DNA of 64,000 nucleotides from Dipylidium caninum. Its lineage: Eukaryota > Platyhelminthes > Cestoda > Cyclophyllidea > Dipylidiidae. The notes below the pieces were generated by a model. That model was not told the DNA's origin. It worked only from the letters and a program-made list of their open reading frames with translations, and searched no databases. Made by a program: the position numbers and the translations under genes. The first letter of the stretch is position 1. Each line of letters opens with the position of its first letter. This document shows, piece after piece, positions 1 through 14,100 of the stretch. Location of the stretch: the NCBI GenBank assembly GCA_017562135.1, contig QEYB01000448.1, positions 620,001 to 684,000 of the forward strand, written 5' to 3'.

Positions 1-728
1 TTGAGAGGCAATGTTGAAGAAGTACTCCTGACCCCACTTACCTTACGAGAAATAGAGCCCCACCGAGAAGCAAATTCTCTTTCTTTCCTTCTTAGAAGTT
101 AGTAATCCTCTCAAGCCACAAAGCAAGTTTTTCGCAAAGTTTACACAATCTGGACAGCGGGACATTAATCACCTTCGTGTATATTGAGAACCCGGGAAGT
201 TGAAACGATGTGTGGCCGAAGTGTAATGCACTCAAGAATGTCGCCGAATTTTAGGTTTAAAGCAAGAAAACAGTCTGCGCCACGTCACAACTGTGCCAAT
301 TTATTTAGAATATGTTAAGAATCAGTTTACTACAAGTTTGACCAGCGTCCCACCGACTCCCCATCCGAGTGTGGGTAATCATCCATCGTCATCGCTCACG
401 AATCACAATGTTAATAACGTTTCCCACTCTTTCTCAGTCCCGTTAGATATTTCTTGCCTACAAGAAAAGAAACCGGAAAGTGTACCTGGTTAAATATTTT
501 AGCATTTCAAGCACAGCCTAGGAGTATGGTGAGTAGTGATACACCAAATTACTTGTCACTATACTCCAAACTCTGTCATTCCATGACAGTTTTGAAGGAA
601 CATTACGTATTTGGTGGTAAAATTCATAAAGGCCGAAAAAAGAATCTCGAGGCTATATTCACTGTACGCGAAAACAATGGGGAAGGGGTAAAAGAAAAGA
701 GAATACAAATATATTTTGCGAAGCAGCT

Positions 729-3700
729 CTACTTTGTAGACAAACGCAGTTTTCCTTGAGCATACGCATCAAGAATCGTGGCCAGAACGCCAGTCTGTGT
801 CATGCTAATCGAGGCGGCCGACAGTATACAGTTGAGGGGGGAGTTTGTGCCATCTGAGGCCTCCGACCCATCGGTGGGGGACGCGATGCCTGGCTGGAAG
901 AGGACCATCGCCCAGATCAACGAAAGGTTCCTCGTCCCCATCCTATTCGATTCGCACTCACACACTCTGGAACAGAGGGGAGACATTTCACCGTAAAGAT
1001 GCTTTTTTTTCTTCACCGTTACGTTGGGCATATGCGAGAAGACGGTTAGAAGTTACGAGTTTTTAGATTAATCTTTTAAGTGGATAACACGAGTGCAGTC
1101 TTTGTGACTTAAACATGAACTAACGGCACAAATTGGCATAATGCGACGCCGAGAGTGCTGCGTCAAGTGCTGATAACATCACATGGAGAGCAATGGGATG
1201 AATTGTCACAGTTGTGGTTCAGATAATCATTAGTTAAATAAAAAACCACTCCCGACACCTCTTCTACCTTCTTTTATCCTCTCTTCTCGAGAGGAAACTG
1301 TATCGTCTGCAATAGTCGCCCCATATTCCTTAAGTGAGCAAATGGGAGGAGATGGAACTAAGACTAAGGAGAGAGAGTCAGAGGGCTTCCACTCGCCCCG
1401 AACGCCTGAACGATGGCTCCTGCTACTGGTTACGTGGAATGAGTCGACTTTAGAAACCATCCAAAGCTCTTCAGTGGACACATAAACCGGTTCAAAGGTT
1501 CTCTGCAGTTACTTTGTCTGATATACGTTCGTGGAAATAAACAGCGGGTAAATTAACGGTGTCTACCTACCTGATAAGGTGATCCAGGAGGTATCGGAAG
1601 GTGTCAAGGTTTACTGTAGGAAGCGTCTCCAAAATCCGTCCAAATTCACTAATCTTCTTGTCTTCATCTTCAATTTCTTAAGAAGGAGAAGTGATAACGC
1701 CTTAATTCACTAGTTCCGCAATCGCGAGAGAAACCCCCATAAAAAGGTGCGCGTGTGTTTATGGCAGAATGGATTACCTGAGGCTTTGACGAGTTCTCCG
1801 AAGTGTTTGGGAGGAATTAGGGCTTCGGGGAGGCAACGAAAGAAGAGTTTCAAAAGACCGCTTATTACATTGATTTCGTAGTCGCCCAATTGTTTGATGG
1901 CCAAAGCGATATCTGGAAATGGGTAGTTAAAACGGGAATAATTACACTGCTGAGCCAATAGCAGCACCGTTCCATGTTACCGATTTAGCAAAATAAAGTT
2001 TGGACTAAGGCTAAACGTTTTTAGCGGATAGTGGAGGGTTTGGAGAAAAAAATTAGGTTGACTTTGATTAATGACAACTGTGGTCAGACTCCACAGTCAT
2101 TAATCACCATAAAAGTCGAAAATCTTAGAACACTGTGTGAAGTGGTTTAGTTATATTATGTAAATCGAGTAGAAAGCCGATACTGGGCCAAAATTAACCA
2201 CCACCGGTTCCTTTTCAATGGCTCAACCAATTTGTTTGGAAATAGCAGAGAACAAATTTATAGTTGCTAAAGCCCCAATCAACTCGAGGTAAACCGACAA
2301 ATAAACAAGCTCGACGCCGACTTGTGGGCGTATTTGCATTAATTAAGGTCTATCACCGGCTCTCGGCAAAGACGAGGCTTTTAGACTGTGCGTTTGCCAA
2401 GGACTGACTAACAAAACACCACCCATACGCCGCCTGTTAGGGTGCAACTTTAAACCAGAGGGTCACATAGCCTGATCGTATAGAATTTCACGGCTACTTG
2501 TTGACCTTAAAAGTCAGTCAGTGAACCGTTGTAAAACCCACCTTGGTCGAAGAGCTCTTGAAGGTAAGAGCTAGTGGTTAATGAACCATTGAGCCGGTAG
2601 ATGCCCTCTTCCTGAAGTCCGCGGCGTTCAACCTCTTCTATACAGGCTGTTACCAACACCGGTACACGTAGAGCCTCCGGCTTCTTTTCACGAGCTATCT
2701 GCATTTGCAATCTCTCCAAATTCTCCTGATCTCGTCTGTAGGGACAATGCTTTTGTTAAAATACATCGGCACTATTCATTGTCGTCCTACGGGTAAACGA
2801 AGCATTTAAAACGGGATTTTAATCATTTTATGTCTAGCTTCCATTGTTAAGCGAAAAAAACGGGTGTAGGAGGCTTTAGTGTCTCCTGGGCTCGCTTGCT
2901 CTCCTTTCACCACAATTCTGAAGGCATCAACGTCATAGAGGAGACGGGCCATACTTATACCCCACAAGTAACACTTTCGCCAAGCAATGAAGGCTACCTT
3001 GCCAATGATTGACAAGTAGAAAAAAAGTGGTGTGACAAAGTAGCCATTAGGGAGAGGAATTAAGAATTAGTACGAACTTCAGGACTTCACCGATGGGCTG
3101 TCCGAACACTGCTGACGCCTTCTTCGCTTTGTCCCGTTTCAGCTTCATTCCTTTCTTATTATAAGAAAGTGATATCGTCAGAGTTATCTAAAATTTAAAA
3201 AAAAAGTCTACCGCCTCAGTGACATTCCATCGGGTGACTGCGAAAAGTGAAGACAACTAGTCAAGACTAAGAGGAAGTCCACAGTTCAAGCGCTTACCGA
3301 TCTCGAGACGTCCTCATCCGTTTCTATGCAGAATGGCGCGTTCTTTTGGTCCATTTGGTCTTCGAGCTACCGAGATGAAAAACTATGCTTTCTCAATCAT
3401 GTATTCCCCAAAAATAAACTATGCTCGTGGATGTCTCGAAAATTCTGCGTATGGCGCAGTAATCCATCGCTCACTACTTAACAGGGAGTTTTGAATACTT
3501 CTAGGGCTAGTGAAAGAGAAATGGTCTTTCTTTAACAGAAAATAGTGAAATTCAATTCGCACATCTGTTGGAGTGGCGTCGTTAAGCGCATTATATTCCT
3601 CACAACTCTGTGCAGCGCATGGTAAAATGAGAGAGAGGTTGGGGACTTACGGGCAATTCCAACTGTCCCAGCACGGTTGAGTGACGAAAAACGGTGAAGA

Positions 3701-6700
3701 AGATTGTCTGCGAAGTCTCAAGCTCAAGCATGAATGTCTACGATAGAATGGAGGAATGTTATCCCCCGGCTAAACTATCAACCGACATCTTCGGACCCAT
3801 TACTGTCTGCCAACCTGATTCCAGCAAGGATTCGTGGTGCCGCTTATGCTTTTCGTTTTTGCCACCAATTCGATTTGGCCATGGAAATCCACCTCTATCG
3901 CGACGTAATAGGCTAAAATGACAGAGTTGAGGAGTTGACGGCTCAAAATAAGTGTTGCGTTGTCCTGTGTCTTAGTCGGCAGAATAAACTCACGCTCAAC
4001 ATCAGCCAGTCCGCTAATCTCGTGTACGCACACTTCCAGGACTCCGCTCACAGCATTACCTAGGTGTTATTTTTTACGGGCATTAGGACGCATATTGTGG
4101 CTCCTAAGGCAAGGGTGTCCCGGCTGAAGAGCTTACCTGAAAGCAACACCTTTCCCAGGGTATTGAGCGGAGCCGCCTAGACGCACAGAGGCGGAAAATG
4201 TCAGCATAATGAACGAATGAAGAATGTGTATTTAGGGTAAAATTAAAACACACTTTTTTACTGCGGTTGATTAGAGCGGACAACTCATTCTTCATCTTAT
4301 CGCTTTGTGCTGGCGCCTCCGACTCGGTGTTCTGCCTGCTCACACTGGAAACGGAGTGAGATTCGTGGGAAAGAGAGCGCACTACTGAAGTTGGTTGGGT
4401 GGCCTCGAATAAAAGACACGTAGAGAAGAAAATAGAATAAATCCACAATTATTTGCTATCTGCAACTGGTAGGGGCATAATATGTTCAAAGTAAACTTCG
4501 ATGGATCTTTCAACCTACCTGAGCTGTGCTATAGCGTTTAATGTCCGAAATGTAATTGTTTTTGGCATTTGTGATGGCCGATTTCCAATTGATACGCTCC
4601 TTTTCTGAGGCCATTAGGAAACAATAAGTTGAGCCGTCCACCTTATTGATAAACAGCGGAAGTTTCGGTGATTGCAAGACCAGTTCTGCCTGCTAATGAG
4701 TAAATCGTTCGCGATAATACTTCCTTCTCAAGCGCCTCTTCATTATGTCACATTGTGGAATCGTTAAATATAAAAACTCACACAACTTACTAAATTATAG
4801 AGGTTAGATCGAAGTCTGTGAATTTTGCGAATTTTTGGAATTTTTAACTTCTGACGCCTCGACTACAATAGCGTAAAGGGTTTATTGCCAGAGGAGTCGA
4901 ACGCCTGACCATCCCGCCATGTCGTGTCCAACTCACTTCTTTGTCCAGCTTGCTCATCTCCTCCCGAAGTTCCTCTTGAACTTTTACGATATTCTTCTTC
5001 AGCATTTCAATCTTCCGAAGGCGTTCGCGAAGATGATCATCATCGAATGCTGAAAGTTATCAATGTTATTTCACCTTCATGTGTTTTAGGGTATACATCA
5101 TTTGCTACTCGATTCTGCGCAAACTGGTCATCATGCGCAGCAGTTAAAGTTTCGAGTTGGGAGGCAACAAGATGTTAATTTCAGGACATACATTCCACCG
5201 AAGTACTGTGTTCCGATGAACGCTATGCTCATTATGAGACTTGGAAGTGTCAGTTTGTGGGGTAAAATAAAGATAAAAGAGGAGAAATAAAAGGAAAAGA
5301 TAAGTTGTCACAAAGCAGCTATGAAGTAAGGGAAATATGTAGGGAGTATGAGAGCAAATGAGGCGGGATCGTAAGCAGAAATGATGATCAGAGCAGTAGA
5401 CTAGAGGAGGTGCTACCCGATGTAAGTAAAATTGCTTTTTTCCCACTTCAGGAAAAGTAATGTGACATACCGATTCCATTGGTGTCGAGGGATTCCAATT
5501 TATCAAGTGGAATAAACCACATTATTTCATAACGTCTGATAGTCTTGGTATTCACCATCAAGTTCGACTGCTCCTTGGTGTTTGCGGAATTTGAGCCTGT
5601 TTCACTATCAGATTCTTGAGTGAAATGTCTAGTGAGGAAAGCAAAACACGTGGGTGATGTTTTTGGCTAACGTTTCTGCACACCCACTGGTCGTTGTGCC
5701 CACACCTAGGTTAGAGTACTTTAGAAGCTGATTGTGCTCCGAGAATTAGTTAACTGGAACCAGTGATGCAGGTAAGAAAGCTACTAGCGGCCTTTAAGGT
5801 AAAACAGAGGCGATGGGGGGTACATGGACCCAAAGGTGGAAAAAAAGGTAGCGCATGAAGTGATAACGTTGTTGACTAAATCCTCCGTTAAGGTGGATAA
5901 TGGTCTGCTCCAGTCACAAAATGAATGCCCTCAACATCGTCTGTTGGAAGACGTTCCCGGTCCCCTCCACACTTTTCTCATTACATTACTATTTTTTTTA
6001 CTGACACTCACAATTCCCTCTTTGTGCGTTTCAACTTCATAAGACTTTTTTTAGTTTTTGCATTAAGTGTCAGGTGTTGCAATGCCTAATACGCTTGGTT
6101 AAAACAAAGAGTTTCAAGAAATGAGATGAGACCAAAACCTCTCTACTTCCACTAGCACTGTCAGCAGTGGCAGGAGAGTATTTAATGAAAACAAAGGGCA
6201 AAAGATGTAACACCAATGCTTCAGTGAGGCTAAAAAAGATAAAGACAAGTCAACTTGCTTTCTTAGCGTAATGACTCTTTGTCGGGCGCTGATTAACACG
6301 TCATCATAGAGAAAGACCGACGCCAGTTTTCGATCACCGTTGGGTGGATTGCGCAGCTCGACTAACACAGAGTATTTCAACTGAAATGTCGATTTTTAAA
6401 AGAGCTTCAAAGGAACTCACTACTGTGGTTCGACCACAAAGGAGAACATTCAGCTACATTCATACATTTAGGGCTGAGTATACTTGTGAATACCAACACA
6501 AAATCAAGTCAGTCGCACGAACTGAGGAGAAGCACACAAAAGAAATCCCTCAAGTTTTCAAGATCGCACAAGATGTCCTGAGTGGCACTTACTGGTTCTT
6601 TCGTTTGTTTAAAAGGCGCAAAATCACCCGATATGTCGAGCAGTTCGTCTTGAGCAGTACTGACAATGTCATAGTTTGCATCGCCCGGACTCAGGCATTT

Positions 6701-8740
6701 TTCAATGCGCTACAATAAGAAAATATATCAACCATTCCCCTTATCAGACAGCGCAAAATAATGTTGAGTAGATATCACCAACTGCTCTTTATTATCACAA
6801 AGTCACTTCAGTACACTGTTACCTTTGCCCAATGAACTTCTCACCTTAAGTTCATCTTTCGTTTGCTGAGTCCAGTCAAGCGGTTTCTTTAAAAGTTCTA
6901 CGAATGAAGTGATAAAGGTGAAAGAAGACAGGAATGGGTGCCCACACATGCCACTGTGTTCAAGGTTAAGTTGTTTCCAACTTACCAACAGAGCGCTGAA
7001 ATGACTAAAAATACACAAAGTCACTGTGATCAGCTCATTCTCTTAGCTGCACTTAAATATCCCTTTCTGTTAATGGTAGAAAGCTATGAAGTAATGTGGC
7101 GTGACAGAGGCGTTGTTATTTTCGCTGTGATCCGCTCTTCGCAGACTCAGACGTGCCACGATTAAAGTGTGACCCGGTGAACAACGGAAAGCACTAACCT
7201 CAATTAAGCACGGAGACATGCAACTTACCGAAGAAGTTTTGATTTGTAGTTTCGCCTTAAATTTTTTGACTAGAAGACTAACTGATTTGCCGTAATTTGT
7301 AAGAATTTTTTGGCGTTCAACCTGGAAGTAAAGGTATGTGTTTAGTCTTTTGTTGCACACTTCTCCACCGTCAGTGATTCGACTTCCGTGATGATATTCA
7401 TGAAAACATTAGGTAATTTTGAATACCTCTGGTTATAGGCGCCAAAATTACTGCAAATATTCCTGACCTCCATTAAGTACACAGGCGGGGACAGATAGTG
7501 TAACAGTGACAATACCACTGCTATAAGCACATACTTTTCCGCAATTACAAACAAGATTATAACGTCAGCAAGTACAGGAAATTGACCACGCTCACCAATT
7601 TGCAGAGTAAATCCTCAATATTTCCTTTGTTCGCACAAATTTCTCGCAGAACTGAGACGATGCACTCTTGAGTCGTGTTTAAGGTGTTCAAACTTTCAAA
7701 AATGTCATCGGAAACGTGTTTTCCAAGTGCATGCAAGATTGACTTTTTACTCTGAAAGGTAGGCGCACTAATATGCTCCACGATTGTTCTCTCCTTCCCG
7801 ATTATATGGGGACAACGTCTATATCCACCGTAGCATCATATAGCATTGCTCACTGAGTCGATATTAAGTATTTAATTTGAAATGATCATATGAGAGAAGG
7901 TGCAAAGTATGTTACTTTGTGGCCTTTAATGTGATTTAAACATTAATAAACATGCAGTTTTTCCGCTATTGATAAGAACAATATTTCAAATGTTTGTCCG
8001 AAATGCTTACTTTGATGATTTCCTTTAAACTACTGGAGTTGGAAGTCTCGTTCTCAAGCATTTTCTTAAATTCACTGTCTAACATTTCCTCAGAACGGGT
8101 CTGGTTCTGTAAAGGCACTGGCTTACTGGGGACAGAAGTCTAAAAAAATGAGAAAACAACCATTATGCAATATGAGAAGCAAATGATTAAGATATTAATG
8201 GGTAATACCGAGAATTGAGATTGTTTTTTTTCTTTATTGGAGTCCCTCAGTGGTTTCTCCTCATTTTTTTTGATAGTCCCGCCTATTTCTAAGTAAAATA
8301 ACGAAAAATACAAAACAAGTTACTTTCGAGAAGAAGGTCATCCATTGTTCTTCGTTTTGATTCCTTGGAGTTTCGTTTTTTGCGAGTGTCCTTCGGGTTC
8401 GCACGTTTATTCCTAATTTTCACACCGATATGTGAAGTTTGATCTGTTGAACTATCCAGCGCATCTCTTGATGTAAAAAAATTTCAAAATATAAAGTTAA
8501 GGGTACGACGTCATACCATAGACACTCGTCTATGGAAGGAAAGTATAAGCGGCATATGACAAGAAATACAACGTACGATGACTTTTCAGAAATATTTTCT
8601 TCAGTACCAACTATTTCTAGGTATTTGTCAACAGAAGAATGGTCACTATTAGACGCTTCATCGTCTGAAGAGTCGTAACTACCGCTTTGACGGGTGAATG
8701 CGTCTTCTGAGTTATTATTCGCAGAACCGGCCATCAGCAT
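729..8740 (-). CDS. BCR/ABR-like RhoGEF-PH-C2-RhoGAP protein
   Basis: Multi-exon gene reading right to left, probably acting at the membrane to switch Rho-family GTPases on (Dbl-homology) and off (RhoGAP). Seen: a Ser/Asp-rich N-terminus at about 8740-8560 (SSDDEASNSDHSS); divergent DH-domain pieces at 7781-6600 (NYGKSVSLL, VELLKKPLDWTQQT); PH exons at about 6380-6240 (SVLVELRNPPNGDRKL), 5630-5473 (IMWFIPLDKLESLD), 5055-4935 (coiled loop) and 4700-4520 (PH end, GSTYCFLMASEKERINW); a C2 domain at about 4060-3655 (YYVAIEVDFHG, FMLELETSQTIFF); and RhoGAP exons at about 2739-2540 (EEGIYRLNG, with the arginine finger), 1920-1777 (ISGLLKLFFRCLPEAL), 1680-1571 and 971-729. The domain order matches BCR/ABR. 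No N-terminal kinase/oligomerisation region of BCR is visible, so it is closer to ABR in size. The stop is TAG at 731-729. The DH domain is weakly conserved, and exon ends upstream of 6720 are approximate. Confidence 0.85.
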
Positions 8741-10700
8741 TGGCCAATAGCAGTAACAGCAACTTTTTCAGAAGTAAATACGCTTTTTCCTGTATGGAAG
8801 TGGAAAGATTTGATCAGCCTGTTTGAAACAAAAAGTATGGAAAGAGACATTACTTGCAGTAATGTCAAGCGACAAAAAGGATTGTTTGTGAGGGATGAAG
8901 GGAGGAGAGACTCATAGCAAGCAAAGTAAATTAAACATACGGTGACTGAACTGATAGGTTTTACCATTTTGAGCAATTTCCATAATTAAAATTGTCGTAA
9001 CTTTAAGGCATAGGTTTGTCTACATGAAACTACATACGAACTTCTAATAGAAACGTTAATATCTGTAGTTTTGCCGTATAAAACAGACATTCTGTCCGAT
9101 GTAATTACTGTTTTCTCAATACTTTTGAAGGTTTTTTTGTTTTTTTTTTAACGTGCGAAAAATATTTCCGAGTTTCATAATTTCCTTCAAGTATGTAACA
9201 GGAATTTACTAGAGTAAGCAAAAAATTCTGCTCCGGTATGTACAACCATGTAATCTTTTCAAAACGTCTGGTGATTAGTTGTGCATCAAATACACTGTTG
9301 AACAAATTATCTACAACTTCTAGTAGGCGTTACGAGTTAATTCTGGCGTATTAGCCATGAGGCCGCTTGTTAGGTAATGCAAACTACCAGATACAACTCA
9401 ATTTTTAAATCAGATTAATAATCATATACGAAACTCTATCGCAGTCGAAAAATGTCAGCAGTTCGTAAATCGGGAACCACCTATCGTAAACAAAAACACA
9501 AGGCAATGTGAGGAATCGGAACACAAACATAACCCCTCATTAACATTAGGAAGAAACCTTGTTGCAGAGTGTGCAAAAACCGTTGACTACAGGTGATGCG
9601 TGACAAATAACGAGAAGACTTGCATACACGAGGTCAGTGACAGACTTCCGCGGCCCCAAACTATTTTGCAAGTCTGCTGCAACTCATGCGAAGTATTGAA
9701 TAAGTAAAACAAAATGAGATGTTTTCAAGGGCTTGCGCAAAATTACTAAATTTTTGTGAATATGTGCCTGATTTATTTTTATTCGCCGCTTAATTTTACT
9801 TAGAGGCGTGTTATCTTATTACGGGTACGATTGGGATACCGAAAATAAGGCATTCCATTCGCAAAATCCTGCTTTAATAAAGGCCTTTAGTTCACTGAGC
9901 GCTTATTTTATTCGAATGCACACACTAAGTAATCATGCACAGAAATGATGAGTTCATATTTCTGCGACTACTTGTTTCCCTGTTGCTAAAAATGCTTGCT
10001 AATCAAATGAACCCTTTTTATATCTGTACAAGCTTTCAGTTACACACATTACCAAACGAATGATACACAATTACGGCGAAAACTGAATTTTGGTTGTGAT
10101 TTTATTCAAATAGGGCAAATGTCTTTTAAGTGCATCGCTTCTTGTACCCATCTTCACCTATCCTACCGTTATTTACTCATCACTCGAAATAAATTTTAAC
10201 CGGCTCGGTGACAGCTTTTTGATCCTTTGATTCACTAATTAATTTGAATTTAGTGCATTTCATGAATAAAAATATAACGCTTTCTGTATTACTACTAAAG
10301 TCTGAAATAATAATAATATCGAGTCATATTGTGTGTTTGTGCATTTTTACGTAGTAAAGATCTTTAATACTTAGTCGGAATCCTTTTCTTCGGCCACCTT
10401 AGATTTTGCCTTCAAACTATTTAGTGAACTTAATATTTAGCTTTACATCCGATTACCGAATTTGTTGAGTAAGGAGGATGGCTTATCAATCGTTTTGAAG
10501 GAATTTCAGGGACCAAATTGGAAAAGGATCTAATGATACCAAACATAATTTCCATTAAGACAGCTGGTCACGATTATTCTTCCACCGCGTAACAGGTGAA
10601 ATGGGTTAACTTATTCTTGGATTATATCATTTTCAATTATCCAGGTCAGAGTTTCCCTAAGTTGCTCTTTTTCTTCAATCACTCATGGCACACTGCTTTC
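8741..10700. other. AT-rich spacer, no gene seen
   Basis: Spacer upstream of the BCR-like gene, so it should hold its promoter and 5' UTR. The short open frames here (for example on the minus strand at 8976-8734 and 9305-9105) show no family motif and are leucine/phenylalanine-rich, as expected for chance frames in AT-rich DNA. No repeats or RNA genes recognised. Confidence 0.5.
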
Positions 10701-11090
10701 CATATTTTTTACAAGTAATCACCTCCTACTTGTATAACTCCGTGCGCTTTCTGACCCTTTTGTTTTTCCTTTGGTTTCAATTCTTCCATAACACCAGTCT
10801 GCTGAGCAGCGCATTTGTGGTCCCCCGCTCTCGATAACATTTGTTCTTTGGGCCCGAAGCCTTGGGAGACGCTGGACGGGATAAGAATGATAGGGGAGGT
10901 GGGGAGGAGATGGCCGGAAGACGCGAGTGAGAGACGTGGGCAATCGACCACAGACACTAGTCGGGCAACGCAATTTATCAGAGATGGCAGTCGAATAGCA
11001 TCGCCTCTGTCCATGCCGCCTGATAGATGTGCTTTCAATTAACTTTAGGCGTAAAAACGTGCGTCTGTGTCGGGAACGAGCAGATATATG

Positions 11091-11128
11091 GAGGGAGGGA
11101 TAGAGGGAGAGAGAGAGGGAGGGAGGGA
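11091..11128. repeat. GA-rich purine simple repeat
   Basis: Imperfect GAGGGA/GAGA purine tract on the plus strand; a homopurine run that could form triplex DNA. Ordinary microsatellite. Confidence 0.8.
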
Positions 11129-14100
11129 ACACGCGCTTTTTACCCAAATGGCCCATTAGCTCACCCTGCTCATTTCCTGTTACTTAGTTGGCTTCTCCAA
11201 CAGTGCCTCGCTGTCGGTCGTGTGTGTGTTTTAATGCATATTAATGAGTGGGTAAAACGGTTGATGTCTGAACACCACGTGCTAGTGCAGGGATAATTAA
11301 GCCCAAAACGATGTGATTTATATAAACAAAGTAGGGATATTTATTTGTCGTTCTTCGAATCCACCAGTGTCACTCATGTTTCACAAACACTATTCACTCT
11401 CACGTATATAAATCATTTTTGTGTGAATAAAGTTGTTTGTTCGTTAGTCTGCCGGGTAAACTGGATCACTTGCTTTACTACTAACGCAGGGTATCCTCAT
11501 CCACATCACCTTTTCGGATTAGTGGTTTATAATCTTGGCAAAGAAGCCGGACATGAAGACTGGCGACTACGGTGCTTAAAGAGTATTTCCTCATTAACAT
11601 AAAATTATGCGTGGTATGACAAGCATCTGGCATCAAGCATCCGTCGCAAAACTCTCCCCGCTTGCGTATTTGTGGTGCCAATTTCTGTCCCAATTTTCCT
11701 AGTTCCTAGGACATAATAGTCAGTTGAAGAAGGCACTTTTGTAACATCCACGCAATTAGAATGCTCATACTCACACACAGAGCGTCCTTTAAACTATTCA
11801 CCAATTGTTGCCTCTTCATAAAATGGGTGTTAACAGAAGTTTTGGGTCTAATAAAACACATACTACGCAGTGAAGTAGCTATAAAGCACTTCAGAGCCAA
11901 GTGTTGCTCGGCACCTTTTGTGACAAAATTATACCCTTCGTCGGGGGGGCGGAGGGCCATGATCGTGGACCGTCGGAGTAGACGATGCCACAAACTCGGC
12001 GGTGGGAGAGGCGTTAGTGCAAGCTTGCCTCGTGAGGTTGATGCAAAGGTTGGTTTACTCTTTCGAAGGCCCATTTCTTAGCCTTTATGGCTCATTCAAC
12101 GTCGTCTCGGTCACTGACCTTGCACTACTTGGCCTTTTGGAGGTCTGTTTAACTTCAGCCTTATTTGGAGACCCTCTTACACATGCGAAGTGACTTGCTC
12201 GCCGCCTTACCATCCTCACTCGGCGTAAATGCCTCCCTCCTCCTCTCCGCCCCATAATTATCCCCATTTTTTAGGTAAAACTGCCTGAAATTTTTGAGAA
12301 GGCGAGGAAATTTATTAGCCCCGTGCTGGCCCACCTCTGCTTCTGTTCACCAAGCACTTCAACGAAGAACATTTGAAGCAAATTACTTATTCGCCTTACC
12401 ATAGAGGGGTAGCGGGAAAAAAAGTGTGATCATTTAATTAACACATAATGTGTTCTCCCTGTTATGTTTTCGTACTAAGTGATTTAATGTCTCTCATATT
12501 CGCCATTAATCGGCAAATGTGTACAACTCCGTGTCCAACAATTTAAGTGGCCCCTGGGACAGACGATGGCCGCTTCTACTCCACCTCTGATTCCAACTTC
12601 AACTGACTCGGGTCGTGCAGAATGGCGATAGGGGGAAATCTCGTTGGTTTGATGTGACTAGTAAGCTGCCTCCAATCCACCCTCTTCGGGTAGGCATCCT
12701 CGCTCCACAATTGCAGACTTAAAATGCTCTACTTTATACAGCGCAGACCCATGGTAGGGAAGAAGCGACTATGTCGAGAAATTTTACTGTGGAAGAACTA
12801 GAGACACCCCGTGGGGAGACATACGGTAGTCCTTCTTAGCAGGCAGCCATGAACGTTGTTTGGCGAGGGCAGGAGTTCCTCGCAGCGGCTCTCTTGAATG
12901 TTGTGCAATTTCATTCACCAGAAACCGGAATTCTTCCCGCCATCGTCTGCAAAGACCTTAGAATTGCCATATGCTCACCAGAATTTAGTGGTGGTTTGAG
13001 ACTCAGTTATTCAGGACTTAAAATTTCTTTAAATTTAATTTTTAGAGTAGGACTTCAAGTTGGTCACAAGTTCATGGGCGGGTCATCTTGTCCTTTCATC
13101 CTCCACTCCTCCAAATCTATTTCAGGAATAGTCGGGGAAGGTCTGAAGACTGCAGAAGAGTTTACCACCTCGCCTCGCCTCGCCACCATGTGTGTCTACT
13201 CAAAAGAGCGGCACGAGGAGGCAGAACTTCATAATGCAGTAGAGGCCGAGTTACAAACTCCTCCCGATTGCGTACTGTTGTTGTCCAATGCTACTTAGAA
13301 CTGGTGCTTCGCGTTGGCAGCACTGCGACTGCCCATTTATTGTTATGTCGGTGTTAGGCTCTGCCGCGTATCCCAGCCTGGGAAATTAGCTCATCCGATG
13401 GATCTTAGCACTAATGGGAAAAGTGGGCAAAATAGCGTGTACGTGCACCTAGTTTATGCCCAAAGTGGACATTCATTTTAGTGCCGCTCAGACAAGCAAA
13501 TGCCCCAGACCGCTCTGCTCGGTGCTTTTGTGTGTGTGTGCGTGTGTGTGCAAGCCTTTGTGGGGTTTTGTGGGTGAATTTACATCCCCGGTGTCTACAA
13601 AGTGATAAAGTGATGCACTTAAAATTTTACAAACTCCCCAAATTTACTCGAAAGTTAATGTTTGTGTGTTTGTGGGAGGGTAGATGTGCTGACGTTTGAT
13701 AAACGTTGCTGTGGGCTTCATGTCATAGACGACCATTGCTTTACAGTCGCCCAGACATTGTCGTCCGGCAGCTGTCAGTGACGCATGATTTAAGTTAGCA
13801 AAACAGAGCTGAATGCTACGGACGGTCGTATTCGGAGTAGTGATAATGGTTGCGCTTGGAGGCGTGTCTCTTACTGAGGCGACCGGGAGGGGAGAAGAGT
13901 CAGGTCCTTCAAAACGATGAACAATTTGTCCCCTCCAGTGTGGAGAACTCCGTCCCCCTCTCGAATTGTAGTATTCCTCGACACAGTCCGGGATCACATT
14001 TTTGAGTAGCTAGGATTGTAGATTCAGTGGGAAGCGGAAAATTCTCACCTCCTACTGTCAACCCTAACTCGTCTTGAATAGCCCGTCTGCCAGTCGGATA

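Noticed and set aside
4885..4925. tRNA-like 3' half on the minus strand (GTTCGACTCC)
   Set aside because: The T-stem does not pair and no anticodon arm or acceptor partner is found upstream; at most a SINE-like relic in an intron.
12849..13298. 149-codon ATG frame on the plus strand
   Set aside because: No family resemblance, mixed composition without domain pattern, no supporting splice or polyadenylation context; kept only as a remote possibility.
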